The translations under genes and the position numbers were made by a program. The notes under the pieces are model-generated. The model was not told the origin of the DNA and made no database searches. It was given only the letters and a program-made list of their open reading frames with translations. This document shows positions 1-12,700 of a stretch of 64,000 bases of DNA, one piece after another (position 1 is the stretch's first letter; each line of letters starts with the position of its first letter). The stretch covers positions 58,607,218 through 58,671,217 of the forward strand of contig CM031615.1 in the NCBI GenBank assembly GCA_018398815.1, in the 5' to 3' direction. The DNA comes from Conus ventricosus. Lineage: Eukaryota; Mollusca; Gastropoda; Neogastropoda; Conidae.

Positions 1-47
<47 letters not shown>

Positions 48-60
48 TGTATGTGTGTGT
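1..60. repeat. (TG)n microsatellite at window edge
   Basis: A nearly pure TG dinucleotide tract opens the window, with one frame slip near position 41, and continues beyond the left edge. Confidence 0.95.
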
Positions 61-369
61 CTGTGATTAAAGCCGGTCTTCCTTTTCGGTAGGACACAGG
101 GTCTTGTCTTCGTTTTTGATGCACCCCAACTCCTCGAATTTTTTTCTTCCACTGTTCCTTGGAGGAAGGTTTCAATGAGTCGGATTTCTTTTCTTTTCTT
201 TTTTTCCTTTCCATTAACGTATTACTCTTTTACTAACCTGGCCTTCTCTTCCGAAAGTTAATGATGGGATTTTACATGTGTGCAAGATGCTATACATCTT
301 CTCTTCTTCTTCCTAAAATACTGGTTCACTCAAAAACGAGTAGGTCACCAGCGCGCATGTTAAAAAGTA

Positions 370-690
370 AAATAAAATAACATAAAACAGTGCGACTCTG
401 ACTGTTGGCCCCTGGAGCAAATTTGGCAACAAGGGGTCGCACTCGATTTAAAAGCAATGGCCAAATTCAGGCCCAGGTGATATGTGTTCACACACGGAAC
501 CTCGGTTTATAGTCTCATTCGAAGGACTATTTGGGAAATGAAGCCAGAACCAATGTTAACTCGGAGGGAAACCCCCCCCTCCTCCCCTACCAAAACGGCC
601 CAGCGGAGATTCGAACCCACAACCCCAGGATTACCAAGATTACAAGTGTGGCGCTCTACCAACCAAGCTATTCCGGCCCCTGTGTTTCAT
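370..690 (-). mobile_element. tRNA-derived SINE
   Basis: Read on the minus strand, 680 to 598 resembles a tRNA gene. It has an A box (TAGCTTGGTTGG, then TAGAGC) and a B box (GGTTCGAATCT) at normal tRNA spacing. Its T and acceptor stems pair poorly, so a working tRNA is unlikely. The sequence continues for about 200 bp with a body containing ACTATAAACCGAGG. From memory this body resembles repeats seen in molluscan sequences, but that was not checked. A C-rich run (569-578) interrupts it. Interpreted as a Pol III-transcribed SINE; the exact 3' end is not visible. Confidence 0.65.
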
Positions 691-1524
691 TAGCTTGTAT
701 TGTACTGCATCTGGCTGGAGGATAAAAAAAAAAGAATCACCATTTTTTTTGTGATAAAGACGACATTTTGCCAGGAATAGTTGCTCAATTTATTTAAAGC
801 AGAATTTACTATGATTAAGAGCCCTCAACAGCCAAAAAAAAAAAGAAGAAAAAAAGAAAATGAAAACAAACAAAAAAAAAGAAATACACATGTGCACACA
901 AAGAGCAACACCACACTATAGGTGAAAACTGAGATTTTATTACCAAGCTGAGCCTGGTTAATTGACACAAAACACACCACAGTGCAGAAGATCCATGGCA
1001 ACAAACTAGCAGTTCTGTAACACACAAGTTCAGTACGTTTCTTATCCAAAAGCCACACACCTGACTGTTTGTCAAAATCCTTTGGTTTCTTTTGTTTTCC
1101 CATTTATCACTCACGGTTATGTCAGGGCTAAGAACCTCCAGAATCTGAATGCTAACCAATATACTAATTATGACTCATACCTGTCATGTGTGGAAAAAAA
1201 AATGAAATGAAATATCATTACAGTCATATAATTTTCCTAAAGAAAAAATCAAAATCCTGAATATGCCCCTAACAGTGACCAATAATTTCAATATCTCAAT
1301 GGAGCATTACAGGGGGAAAAAAAAGGCAAACCTGTACCAAAACGTGAACACCTATATACAGTGCATCAAAATGATAACATAGGTTTACAGCGCAAAAATC
1401 TGTCAATGGACAGCTCACGCTTGCAGGACTAAAAAAAAAAAAGACAAAAAAAGACATGAACACTCGAATAAAAATGCCCATAATCACTCGGACTGAGAGG
1501 GAGGAAGAGACACGAGACTGAGGG

Positions 1525-1546
1525 TCAAAAAAGAGAGAGAGAGAAG

Positions 1547-1604
<58 letters not shown>
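1525..1604. repeat. (AG)n microsatellite
   Basis: An almost uninterrupted AG tract of about 70 bp, followed by the low-coordinate end of a tRNA-headed repeat copy. Confidence 0.95.
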
Positions 1605-1607
<3 letters not shown>

Positions 1608-1639
1608 TCATCAGAAGGCCCTCACATGTATTTTGATTT

Positions 1640-2460
1640 TCTTTTTCTTTTGGCTACCTCGTCTTCCATTGATATTACACCTACGCTGCTCAGTTCCACC
1701 CCCTGTCAACAGCCGCACCCCTACTAGTCCCACCACAGCCCTGGAAATCAAAGGGAGCAGTCACTGTCACGTTGTAATGAGGCAACCCAGCAGAGGCGAC
1801 GCTGCACTGCTGCCAAGCCACTTCAGTGGAATTCAGTGGTACCTGTTCTGATCTAAAACATGCAGGACACCACCCACTAAGCCTCCTACTGATGACAATG
1901 ACTGCTTAGCTGCGGAGCCTACATGAATTGGTTCTCCCTCCAGAGGTGTCATCAAATGTGTCTAATGAGTCCCCTGAACCTGTCGATACAGGTGATCACC
2001 TAGAGCATACACATGGACAGGAAACTGAAACTAAGGTCACCACAAGGGCATATCATGAAAGGCCACAAAAGTTAAGGTTGTTTTTTTTCATGTCGACTGA
2101 TGAGGATGAGAATGCTTAAGACGATGCTTTGGAATTCCATTTTGATCTGAGACTGAGAGACAGGACTGTACTCTATGCTTACTTTTGAAGTAAATCCTGG
2201 TGCTAACCAGGCCAGAGAGATACAGACACCTGCAGAGTTGGTCAGGAAATCTGAGCCAACACTCTCAGAGGCACACCCGGATAATGCTTGACAGTGTGGT
2301 CCCTGTCTTTCCAGTTGATCTCAAAACACATTCAACTTTTGTTAGGAGCTGTTTGGGGCAGAAAAATCCCAACAATTAATGGCTCTGATGGGAACTGAAC
2401 CCAAAACCTCCATGCTGGGAGTGCACAACACTAGCCACTGTGCCATATGACTGGTAGACC
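1640..2460 (-). mobile_element. tRNA-headed dispersed repeat, copy 1
   Basis: On the minus strand the element starts near 2455 with a tRNA-like promoter: A box TGGCACAGTGGCTAG and B box GGTTCAGTTCC. A body follows, running to about 1640. The same head and body recur near 16483-13600, 37370-36780, 41480-42870 and, in part, 33950-33770. Shared words include GATGAGGATGA, AATTCCATTTTG, CAGGACACCA and GAGGCAACCC. No reading frame is conserved, so it looks non-autonomous. At 500-800 bp or more it is long for a SINE. The family name is unknown to me. Confidence 0.65.
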
Positions 2461-2524
2461 TACATTTTCACATGTCATGGCTCACAGCCTATCACAATGT
2501 TACACATAGACACACATACACAGG

Positions 2525-2525
<1 letters not shown>

Positions 2526-2600
<75 letters not shown>

Positions 2601-2658
2601 CTGATGATTTCATCTGTATTAGAATTTCACATAACATAGCTCACAGCTTGTCAAATGA

Positions 2659-2692
<34 letters not shown>
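2526..2692. repeat. (AG)n and (CA)n microsatellites
   Basis: An AG tract at about 2526-2597 and a CA tract at about 2659-2692, separated by about 60 bp of unique sequence. Shorter AG tracts follow at 2735-2760 and 2965-3006. Confidence 0.9.
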
Positions 2693-2693
<1 letters not shown>

Positions 2694-3309
2694 CACGCAC
2701 AAATACCCACACATAGAGATGGAGAAGCAGAGAGACAGAGAAAGAGAGAGAGAGAGAGAAAGAGAAAAATAGAAACTTGTAACAGAAAGCCATCGAACAT
2801 ACTACAATTTCAAATGTTATAACTCACAGGTCTTCATATTACTACAGAGCAAACACGCAGACACAAGCTGAAGACAGTTTCATGGGAAGGCCTCAGACAC
2901 GTTGCAATCTCACATGTCGTACCTCACAGCTTGTCAAGCCACTATACCTCAACACACACATACAGAGAGAGCGAGAGAGAGAGAGACAGACAGAGAGAGA
3001 GAGAGATGGGGAACACTCATCGACCAATCCCCCGTCCCCATCATGACATTCAGATTTTCTTTTGAATCTGTTCAGTCACCATCATGCTCATCATCAAAAT
3101 CCATAGACTCCCTGTACCGATCTTTTTAATAGTACCCTTTCTCTTCTTTGTTCTTTTGTCTGAAAACACGGAGATTCACAACTGCCTGGTGGAGAGTTTG
3201 TTTTTTCTTTTCCTTCTTCTTAGCTTCTGTGACTAATTTTCAATCCAACTATTAAGGTTGCTGTACTCCATCGCCATACTCTGTTGATGTGAATGGGTGT
3301 GGTTTCCTT

Positions 3310-3510
3310 CTTTGTCTTTTTCCTGGTTTACATGCTTCATCGATTTCATCAGCACATGAAGGTGCAATTTTTAATATGTATGCAATTCAACCCCCCCCCC
3401 CCCCCCCCACCCACCGGTTTACATGCTTCTTCATCTTATCAGCACATGAATGTGCAATTTTTTCTATAAAACATGGAATGGTGTTTAACATGTGTGCAAT
3501 TTAACTTCTT
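3310..3510. repeat. Imperfect two-copy tandem duplication split by a C run
   Basis: Two related units share GTTTACATGCTTC, then TCAGCACATGAA and GTGCAATTTTT. They lie on either side of a poly-C stretch at about 3391-3408. No gene is seen around it. Confidence 0.6.
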
Positions 3511-3589
3511 TTTGTTTTAAACGCAAGCCTTTGCACAAAGAATTTGATTTGAAGTCTTAACTGAAGGACCTGGAAGTGGTTGGAGTCTG

Positions 3590-3710
3590 CACATATCTGG
3601 ACTCCTGAGAGAAAATATCTCATCTGGCTGTCTGAACCAGGAACTGAACACAGGATCCTCAGGGTCAGCAGAATATCACTTCACCCACAAGGCCGGCCAT
3701 GCTCCATACT
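3590..3710 (-). mobile_element. Possible degraded tRNA-like SINE head
   Basis: On the minus strand this stretch contains GTTCAGTTCCTGG, resembling a B box, preceded by a weak A-box-like segment (GTGGGTGAAGTG). It may be another diverged SINE. The evidence is only the promoter-like words. Confidence 0.3.
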
Positions 3711-4816
3711 CTTTGTTTTGCCCAAGCCGAATTACTTCCCTTCTGCCCCTTTCTCTGAAAGCCCTGGCATTTCTTCTTGGAACGTGGACTTGTTCTAAGG
3801 GAGAAAACTGTTATTTCCAGAGGAAACTGCAGGTCACTGTGGAGGGTAGTTATTCGACTTTGGTATGAGTGAAGTCACATTGTGTCTGAACATCCTCTGC
3901 TTCTTCTACCCTCACACCTGTGTCAATATCACAGTGATGGACAATGCTTACATTATAAATCAGGCACCGAGGGAAAATGTAGTGAATAGACATGGACCTG
4001 CAACGTACTGTACATATGGCTTTGACATTAATTTGCCATGTCTTAATATCAAACTTATGACAGTTGTTCATTGAGATTGAAAGAAAAAAACTACGTCCCA
4101 CCTTCCCAAATTACACCCTCCCCCCCCCTTTCCAAAAACAAACAACAAAACACACACACACACAAAACTAAACACAAACAAAAAGACCTTTAAAATTCAC
4201 AATTCAGTGATAAACATGTTTGAAAGATGTATCATAAGTCTGCAAAAGGGATTCCAAGTCAGCATGTACTTATTAGGGAAAAAGGCCCCTAATTTTATTG
4301 CCCTGTTGGTATCCACCTCTCAAATGATGAGTTCTCTTGTCCACAGTTTAGAAGCAAACTTACAAAGTACTCATCGTTTATTGCCCCCTCTTAAACATTT
4401 CTCATCCTGTACATTTTCAGCCAGAGTGTTCTTCACAATAATGAAATTCAATATCACTAACAATAGTAATACACTTCCATTGTTTAAAACAGGCAAGCCT
4501 TTTGGCATTCAGAACAATAAATAACACATATACCAACATGTGCCCAAACACACACACACACATGCACACAAACGATTTCTCTGTCTTACTTGCAGAAAAA
4601 GTGGTGGCAGCGCTTTCAATGAAACAGTCAACATGTGTGAAGAATGTAAAACTGAAAACAAGCTGTACTGACTTTCAGCCCCACAGACATCATTTTCAAA
4701 ATAAGAAATTTCAATAATCCAAACCATATGTTCATGACACTAAGTTAACAACAAAAAAGATATATCCATGGTATCCTCTGTTTCAAAGATCTGTTGCTTT
4801 CTTACATGAATTTTGT

Positions 4817-5290
4817 TTGTGTAGCGGACCCCCCTATGTCAACCGCATGGACGATGTTCGCATCTTTAAGGACATGCTGTACGGCGAGCTGGCTACAGGT
4901 TCCAGACCCACAGGACGGCCCGCCCTACGTTACAAGGATGTATGCAAGCGCGACCTGAGGGCAGGCCGCCGCGACCAAGCAGACCTGGAGACAGCAGCTT
5001 CAGACTGGGTCAGCTTGCAGTCCACCATCAAATGAGCAGAGTGAGGAGAGAGGCCCAGTGGGAAGAACGGAGGCGCTGTAGACGGCAAAGAATTGTGTCA
5101 GCACCCACAGTCACTTTTCACTTGCAGCAACTGTAACAGAGTCTGCCGCCTGAGGATCAGGCTCTTCAGCCACAGCAGGCACTGCACCTCCACAACTGGT
5201 CCATGGCGCAGCGCCGTTGTCTCTGGAGACGGGCGGATGCCATTATCAAGAGTGGACCCCCACCTGATAGATGGATGACATGTGGTCATG
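4817..5290 (+). mobile_element. RTE-type LINE 3' fragment
   Basis: Translation gives the carboxy-terminal part of an RTE-like endonuclease/reverse transcriptase. A segment reads NRMDDVRIFKDMLYGELA, then GRPALRYKDVCKRDL, followed after a frame break (about 5030-5095) by a C-terminal zinc finger (FTCSNCNRVC ... FSHSRHC). This arrangement, with a 'YGEL ... RYKD' block before a terminal C2H2-like finger, is typical of RTE elements that are abundant in molluscs. It lacks the upstream RT core and has at least one frameshift, so it is a dead 5'-truncated copy. A GATAGATGGATGA tail ends it. Confidence 0.85.
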
Positions 5291-5299
5291 TGGCCACTG

Positions 5300-7950
5300 T
5301 CCTCCCTCTGTACATGTATCTCCGCTGAGGATCACAATGTGAATAATATTGTTGACAGCCCACAGACTCTTAATGTGTTCTCTCAGTTTTCATGCATCCC
5401 AAAGAACAAATGAAAAAGGAACATACTAAGAGATCAACAAATCTGAGCCTAGTCAAGGACACAAAGTCAATGAAATGTCTTTACATTTTGCAGATTAAAA
5501 AAAAAAAAATCTTTTGTCATCCAGCCAACGCAAGTCCACCATCAACAACAAGTTACTGATCTGCTCTTTAAAGGTGACCCATCATTGGGTTCCTACAAGG
5601 GTCACCCAGAAAGGCTTGAGATTTGAAACATGGGGTTTAGCAGAGTATGCTAAAATAAGAGTGGCTGCCCTTTGCAAGGCTTTGATTTGAGGCCAACAGA
5701 TGTTAAAACACTATTTTTCAACTCAAGCCAAGTGTGATGGTGACAGAGGATTATCCGTTAACTCTACTGTGGCCAGTTTCTTGGCACAGGTCGATGAATA
5801 AACCCGTTGTGACAACAACAAAAAAAAACCACGGGAAGATAATGTCTTTCTTTCCACTGAAAATAGACTTACCACTTCTCAGTTTATGGGTCAAACAAAC
5901 GGATCTAAAGAGTCAAATATTCCATTTGCAATGCACGCCACAATAACGATGGGGATATTGACTGGTTTGCGTTACAGGAGAACAATTTCACAGCTACATT
6001 TTGACATTTTCTCTCTCTGACTGACCTGTCAAGTTGACTCGTGGCACAAACTTGCTTTAGGGACGCCTAGCAGTGGCATATGTCACATGAAAATGGCAGG
6101 GTCACGTTGACTGAACATGAGCTGTAACACAGATAACCTCCCTTGCAGATTCCCGAACATCACTTATAGGTAACATTGGCCCACAAAGAAGTGTAGACCA
6201 TGCACGCGTGTTTACAATTACCTCAAACTTCAGTGGCAGTGTGTAAACAAACAAGAAGTGGAGCAATCGCATCAACGTAAAGGATCCTATCCAGATTTCT
6301 GGAAAGCAGGCAAGCGACCACAATAATCAGCTACAGGCATTAACAATACACAGACACATGAACAGCAAAACTATACCCACTATCATATTTTCATACAAAA
6401 TGTGGTTTCATGTGGAGTATTCGTGTAAAAAAGGCATCCCAGTTTCTTCAGCTTACTTGACGGTCTAAAAAAAAAATCAGTACCTTTATGTAGATGTGTA
6501 ATAAAACAAAAGAGAAATTGTAGTTAAAAGGTAACACATTTCATATATAATACTATTTTTTATCTCAAAACTCGCAGATCTTGACTGAAGGGAAAGTCAA
6601 GGAAAGGTTCTTTCATTTGCTTACAAGGGCAACAATTGTTAGCAAATGTTAGATCGTTTTGACGCACTGTAAATAACCTATACAAACTTTCCTAAGTGTA
6701 TTGAAGTTACCCTGATCTTTCAGACACTAATCTTTAGACAATGTCATAAAGTCAAAGAAACAGTCATCCCCCACCACACACACACAATTTATCAATCAAA
6801 TTTTGAATGGCATCAAATAAAACAGTGTTCTATTTTCAATGAGGAACATACAACAATGAATGTTTTTCTCTCCAAAATCATTTGACAGACTTTGAAAAAG
6901 AAAGAAATGAAGACACAGCAAAATTCAAACGATAAGAGCACAGTTAACAATCTTCACAGAAGGCCAAGATCAAAGTGGGATATTATTCTCCCACACAATT
7001 TTTCTCATTTTTCATGTAGTGTCAGAAGTTTCAGGTTAATGACCCAATATCAATAAGCGTTAATTGAGATCTTTCTCGCCTAGATCATATGCTCAAAGTT
7101 TCATGACACTCCACAAAGGTACACCGACACAAATATGGGTAAAAAAAAATCACGTCACTTGTTTCTTTTTTTTTTTTTTTCCCAAATCAAGTGTTGTTAA
7201 CCTTATCAAAAAATATATAGTCAAAACAAGTTCCTCAAACATATGGCACATACTAACTCTCAGCAAATGTTACAGACTTTCCTGTTTTCTGCTTCATATC
7301 ACTGGCCGTCATGCAAACATTCACATCTAATCTTTGCAATGTTGAGCATGTTCTTTTTTCCACTGCTAGAGGTAAAAAATACTTTACTTGTGAAAATCAT
7401 TAGCAAAGAATCCAACCTGATCTTTGTTAATCTCTCTTTCCTATGCTTTTTCTTCAAGTCCTCAAATGTCAAACTTCTCAAAACTGGCAGTACAGAACAG
7501 TGTGACGAGCAAACAATCTTATGAAAATTGAAAAGATTTTCTTCCCCCCCCCCCCCCCCCCCCCCCCTTCTTTCTTCCCCCTTTTTATGAAAGTTTCATG
7601 CTCGTAACGCACAAATTCAGGAGAATAGCTTTGTTTAATTTATCGCCATTTTTCGAAAGCAAAAATTCCAAGGCCTTTTCATTCCCATCGAGACATAATC
7701 ATATTGGAGGCACTGAGCAAAATAATGGCACAACATAATCATAAGAAAAAAACAAACAACAAAATTCATTTCTGATTGCTAGCCCCTAAAAACAAAATTC
7801 ACCTTGTTTGTACTGAGCATGAAGCGGATTAAAACAGGCAGAAGCTGCATCAGAAAACAGGCTGTTTACATCATCTCTTTGGCTGTTCTCTCCGTGCCTG
7901 TTATCTACAAACATCAGTACATGTGTTGGATTACATGCTTCACCGAATTC
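5300..7950. other. Unassigned intergenic stretch
   Basis: No coding signature, RNA gene or convincing repeat structure was found. The stretch is AT-rich with short homopolymers and a run of about 24 C near 7545-7567. The short open frames here do not resemble known proteins. Confidence 0.6.
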
Positions 7951-7959
7951 TGTCAACGT

Positions 7960-8282
7960 CGCTGTCAGAAATCACCTCTGCCCTTTCTCATCACCTGTAT
8001 CCAAACAGCCTTCAATTGCACACAACAGTCTGGCAAGGATCATGGCAATGTCAGATTGCCCCGACAGATTCATTGCCATGGTATGCTGATTCCTCGTAGT
8101 CAATGGCACTGGAAAACGGGGATTCTTCCTCTGCTTTCCCAGCTACAGAAGGAGTAAAGCTAGGCCATGTCCTGGCCCCCACACTGTTCACCCTGATGTT
8201 TTCAGCCTGTCTGTCAGATGCTTTCTACGATGGAAATAAAAATGCCATCCAGATCATGTTCAGGACCATGCAGAGCTCCTGA
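7960..8282 (+). mobile_element. RTE-type LINE fragment, RT core part
   Basis: Translation around 8030-8090 gives LARIMAMSDCPDRFIAMV. After a break, 8163-8265 gives GHVLAPTLFTLMFSACLSDA followed by FYDGN. These correspond to the reverse transcriptase segment 'CPxxFIAMV ... GCVLAPTLFSxMFSAML' of RTE-like elements. The fragment contains stops and frame breaks. It ends near 8282 in the same protein region where the fragment at 10735 begins, so the two may be halves of one split insertion. Confidence 0.75.
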
Positions 8283-8689
8283 TCAATGCACAGATGTGCA
8301 TGTTTTATGCATGTCATGCGATAGGAACGCATGATATATAGACCAGAAAGGGTTAAGGTGAAAAGGAAGATAAAGGGTTAATGAAGGCGAACACAGAGCT
8401 ACGATTTTGTTAGTAAGTGGACAGGCAATATAGTTCACTCCTCTGTATGTTATGCGTGCAAATTGTTTTATTGTAGCAACTTGCCCTTAACTGGGGTGAG
8501 TAGGGTTCGATAGAAAGGGGGAAAAAAAAGCAAGTTAGTTGGTGTGTGGGAGAAGAGAGATGAACAAATTGAGAGAAGGGTCAAAAAGTGTACTGGACCA
8601 AAAGGAAATGCTTGAAGAGACTCCTTTTGATTTAGAGCTAGTGATCGAGGAAGAAAGGTTACCACAAGAAGATACAGTAAGGGACGGTG

Positions 8690-8904
8690 AATGAAAATGA
8701 AGAGACAGTAGATGAGGAAGAAGAGACAGTGGACAGGAAGAAGAGAAAAATTTGTGAAGAAAAGACAGAAGTCAAAGAGGAGGAGGAAGAAGACAGAAGT
8801 CAAAGAGGAGGAGGAGGAAGGAGAAGAAGAAGAAGAAGAAGAAGAAAGAAGAAGAAGAAGAAGAAGAAGAAGAAGCCGGAGAAGAAGAAGAAGAAGAAGA
8901 AGAA

Positions 8905-8936
<32 letters not shown>

Positions 8937-9145
8937 AGAAGAAGCCGGAGAAGAAGAAGAAGTCGGAGAAGAAGAAGTCGGAGAAGAAGAAGAAGTCGGA
9001 GAAGAAGAAGGAGGAGGAAAAGAAGAAGTCGGAGAAGAAGAAGAAGGAAAAGAAGGAGAATAAGGAGAAGGGGAACAAGAAGAAGTCGAAGAGGAAGAGG
9101 ACAGAGACGAAGAAGGGAAAGAGGAAGAAGAAGTGGAACGAGAAG
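8690..9145. repeat. (GAA)n-rich purine tract
   Basis: About 450 bp of GAA/GGA repeats on the plus strand, punctuated by GTCGGA and GCCGGA interruptions at roughly regular 21-30 bp steps. The long lysine/glutamate/arginine frames on this strand and the leucine/serine frames on the other are consequences of the repeat, not genes. Such purine tracts can form triplex DNA. Confidence 0.95.
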
Positions 9146-9199
9146 AAGAACTGACGACTGGAGGCAAATGTGTAGAAAATGCAAGACTGTGAACAAGAT

Positions 9200-10480
9200 C
9201 AAGACTGAACATGTGCAAGAGGAGACTGGGTATGTTGGTGTGGAACTTGGGGAAAAATACTTAGGGATTCACGGAATTTTCAGGTTATAGTTTTCTTTGT
9301 GCTGAAAGGACATGTCATTCAAAAAATAGTAAGAAGCATTATTCCTCGAAGAATGTGGGTTGTGGAGAAAGACTAAATTAGAGGGATTACAAATGGAAAT
9401 TCTACTCTGTATGGAAATGTGCAAGTGAAAGGTGTTGCTGACATGTTGATAAAGATGTGAACTGTTGACATATTATGGTTGTGTTATTTATGAAATTATA
9501 GAGTGGAATTACACATTTGTTGGACTTGGTTGTGGAGTCAGATAGTGCTTTTGCCGTACGGAGTTAAGATGTTATGGTGAGGGTCTAGTTTGTTAAAAAA
9601 GAGAAAAGAAAAACTGTGAATGGTGTATGTGTGTTTCTGTATGTTGACCTGACCCACAACATTACAATGCATATGACAAAAATATACCGTCTGCGTGACT
9701 TTCATTCTTTATTGCAAGCTGTTCGTGTGTTCATTCACACTTTAGCATCACCAAAGCTTGCTTGAGCATCTAAGTGTTTATGGGAGGAGATATTTGAAAG
9801 TTGCTTGGGTTTCTTTCATCTGCCCCAGACTTCGCCTCACCAACAGGCAACACATGATAGATCTATTGCCTGTTTCATGAAGCCAAAGACATTTCACACG
9901 GCTTATTTGATTGGACATTGACCCACTGCCAGAGTTCACATTCCATAAGACCACTTCTACACAGTGTCTCATGCATTGTCAAACATGTTGATTTGTTTCT
10001 GACTTCAGCTTGTACTATCCAACGCTACTTTAAAAAAAAAAAAAAAGGGTGCATATGATTTGGAATCAGATTCTTCTGGAGAACAATATAGGAAGTCTTG
10101 AGACTGCAGTTTCAGACCACCTGGCTTTCCAGGTATCACTGGTTCTAATTCCGTGATGAAAGCCAGGCTATGGCTGGAGTTTGATGAGCCGTTAGTGCAC
10201 TGTCATTGATCTGAAGCCCGTATAAAGGAGTAAGGTATGGAACTGTATTCCCAACAAAGGGTCCTGAAACTTCTGAAGGCTGATCCTAACTTGCCATGAA
10301 GAAACGACCAACCACCACAGACTTTATGAAGTAAACCACAATGCTGTTAAAATCATCATTTTCAGTTCTTTACTTACACTAGTACAAAAACTTTTGAGTT
10401 AATCATAGCACTGAATTCATTAAAAGTCTTTTTTGTTTCCACGGCTGATTCAGCTCTCTCCCTTTCTCTCTATGAGCTCG
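9200..10480. other. Unassigned stretch between two RTE fragments
   Basis: No protein signature was recognised. If the RTE fragments on either side belong to one insertion, this stretch together with the GAA tract would be a later insertion into it. Confidence 0.45.
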
Positions 10481-10494
10481 TGAGCATCTGTGTG

Positions 10495-10590
10495 TTTGAG
10501 TGTGTGTGTGTGTGCATGCCTGTATGTCTGCGCGCGAGTGAGTGCGAGTGTCAGTGTGTGTGTGTGTGTATTTGTGTGTGTGTGTGACAG
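10495..10590. repeat. (TG)n microsatellite, interrupted
   Basis: A TG-rich tract with CG interruptions, immediately upstream of the second RTE fragment. Confidence 0.9.
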
Positions 10591-10734
10591 AAACAGAGAC
10601 AGAACTGGATGTGCATTGAAAATCTATTACTCAATAGTCAACCTGAAACTGGAAAAAGGGAGAGAAAAACTTTACACTGAGCTAGGGTTAAAAACACCTT
10701 GCATCAGAGAAAGGGTGAGAGCCCCCCCTCTACA

Positions 10735-11134
10735 ACAGCACCAAATCCAGAGCACAGAGACAGCAAGCTCATCAACCTGCGAAGCCTCCAAACCAAGACC
10801 CAGGTGGAAGAACAGTCACTGTGCAGCTTTCAGCAAGCAGATGACTGCACAGGCAACGTTGCCACACAGGCCTAATCAGACGCACCACAGAATGAACTGG
10901 TTTTCCAACTTTAGGCTCATAATCAATACCAAGAAGACCAGAAGTCTTGTGTCTGTCTGCACAGGAGAAACAGTGCGTGACATCAGAAAGCGCTGTTAAA
11001 AGGGAAACCCTGAAGGGTGTTGACAGGTTTGTACACAGCAGCACATTCTGCAGACCGGTCGACATTGTTGGTAAGGTCTGTGCATGCATTATCAAGTCAA
11101 GTTCAGCTTGTAGGCAGTGACAAAAACACTGTGG

Positions 11135-11170
<36 letters not shown>

Positions 11171-11870
11171 CGGGGGGGGTTGTGGAAAAAAATTCAAGCT
11201 GGCCCCAAAACTGAAGCTGTACAAGGTCCTTGGCCACACTGCTGTGCACTTGTGTGAAAAGAGCAGTCAGTGGGTGCTACGTCAAAAAGTGAAGCAGCTT
11301 CCACACGAACTGCTTGAAAAAGCTAGTGAAGATCACATGGAAAGAAACAGTCCCAGACACAGATATCCTCTCTCCAGCTGATCCACCAACCCCTGCTCAG
11401 AAGAGTATGAGTCAGATGGCTAGCCACCTCATGTCAATGTCTGATAACCTTCTTCCAAACAGGCTGCTCTATGGTGAGATGGCTGAAGGCAAGCATTCAC
11501 GAGGTGGTCGTTAAAAGCGCTTCTTAAGACATGCTAAAGGCCTCACAGAAGAGTTCTGATGCTGACCCAGATACCAGGGGAACAGTAGTGTTTGACCGTC
11601 TCCCCTTCCATGCTGCTTCAATTGAGGTGCTGCCTTTTATGGGCGGTATAGGATGACATGCGCCAAAAAGAAATGCAAGTTTCGCAAGTCTATGGCCTCA
11701 TCCTCATCTTCTGGTGCTTTTAGACCATCTGTGCCCAGCTTGTGTAGTAGCAGACCCTTTCCTGTCTGCATCGGACTGATCAGCCACCGTATGAGAGACC
11801 ACGCCCATGAGCTCTTGACAGTAATGCCCTCAGTCATCATCAGCTAGGACAGAGGAACAACTATAGTGTT
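10735..11870 (+). mobile_element. RTE-type LINE fragment, RT core to 3' end
   Basis: Pieces in changing frames follow the order expected for an RTE element. First comes a segment reading LINLRSLQTKTQVEEQ then ADDC (about 10770-10860), corresponding to the '(F)ADDC' catalytic region. Next are INTKKT (about 10925), a 'KITWKETVPDT' segment (about 11325), LLYGEMAEGKHSRGG (about 11467-11510), and a terminal block with GLISHRMRDHA (about 11780). A run of about 44 G (11137-11180) interrupts it. Many stops and shifts make this an old, dead copy. Confidence 0.8.
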
Positions 11871-12059
11871 GACAGGTGAGGGGGTAGGAAAGTTTCAACT
11901 CTTCTTGTTTTTCTTTACAATCTCTCTATTTGTACACTTCTTCTCCTTTTGTATGTTCCACTAAAACAATCTATACAGGATGATGTAAAACAAGCAACAA
12001 AAAAAAGCACATAAAAAACCCACCAACAAACATACCTCTTAACTATTGCAATGTCGGTG

Positions 12060-12205
12060 ACCGTTTTAATTTTGGTCTCTGTAAATCTCTCTCCAGATAT
12101 GTGCTATTCTTCTAACGCATATGTACTGTAAATGTTTTCATTTTGGTCTCTGTAAATCTCTCTCCAGGTAAGCGCTATTCTTCCAACACATATGCACTGC
12201 AAATG
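12060..12205. repeat. 71-bp two-copy tandem duplication
   Basis: GGTCTCTGTAAATCTCTCTC recurs with a 71-bp offset (12074 and 12145) together with its flanks (GCTATTCTTC, ATATG.ACTG.AAATG). Confidence 0.8.
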
Positions 12206-12494
12206 GTCTTTGCGTACTGTAAAAGATCTGTTTACATTGCTCCCTCTGTAGGAGCGAGCTGCAATCATTCTCTGTCAGATACTATGCAATGTCTGTCACT
12301 TTCCTAGTAGTGAGCGATGGCTGTTACTGAAATACATCAGTGAGGAGGAATTGATCATCCTTACGGCGGGATGGGGCAGACAGATCAAGTTAAACATCTG
12401 AGCTTATCATGACCTGTTTTTTGTGGGACAGCATAACTTTAGACAGCCAAATCATATACCCTTAAAGACAAATAAGGAGTGTAACAATTGTCCT

Positions 12495-12700
12495 TTGAAG
12501 CCATGACTTGGGGGTTCTGATCAGTTATCTCATTGTTTCAGTTGTCAAGGGATTAAACTTACATGAGCTCAGGCATGACCAGGGGTTCTAATCTCATTGT
12601 TCCAGTTGTCAAGGGATTAAACATACATGAGCTCAGGCATGACTAGGGGTTCTAATCTCATTGTTCCAGTTGTCAAGGGATTAAACATACATGAGCTCAC
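12495..12700. repeat. 64-bp minisatellite, about three copies
   Basis: GTTGTCAAGGGATTAAAC recurs at 12541, 12605 and 12669, an exact 64-bp period. Units contain GAGCTCAGGCATGAC and GGGGTTCTAATC. The units are highly similar, implying recent expansion. Confidence 0.9.

Noticed and set aside
598..680. tRNA gene on the minus strand
   Set aside because: A and B boxes are good, but the acceptor and T stems do not pair and a repeat body follows directly, so it is treated as a SINE head.
8468..9290. Open frames of 148-244 residues rich in Lys/Glu/Arg, or Leu/Ser on the other strand
   Set aside because: They are translations of a GAA/GGA repeat array in all frames; no flanking coding sequence, domain or splice context.
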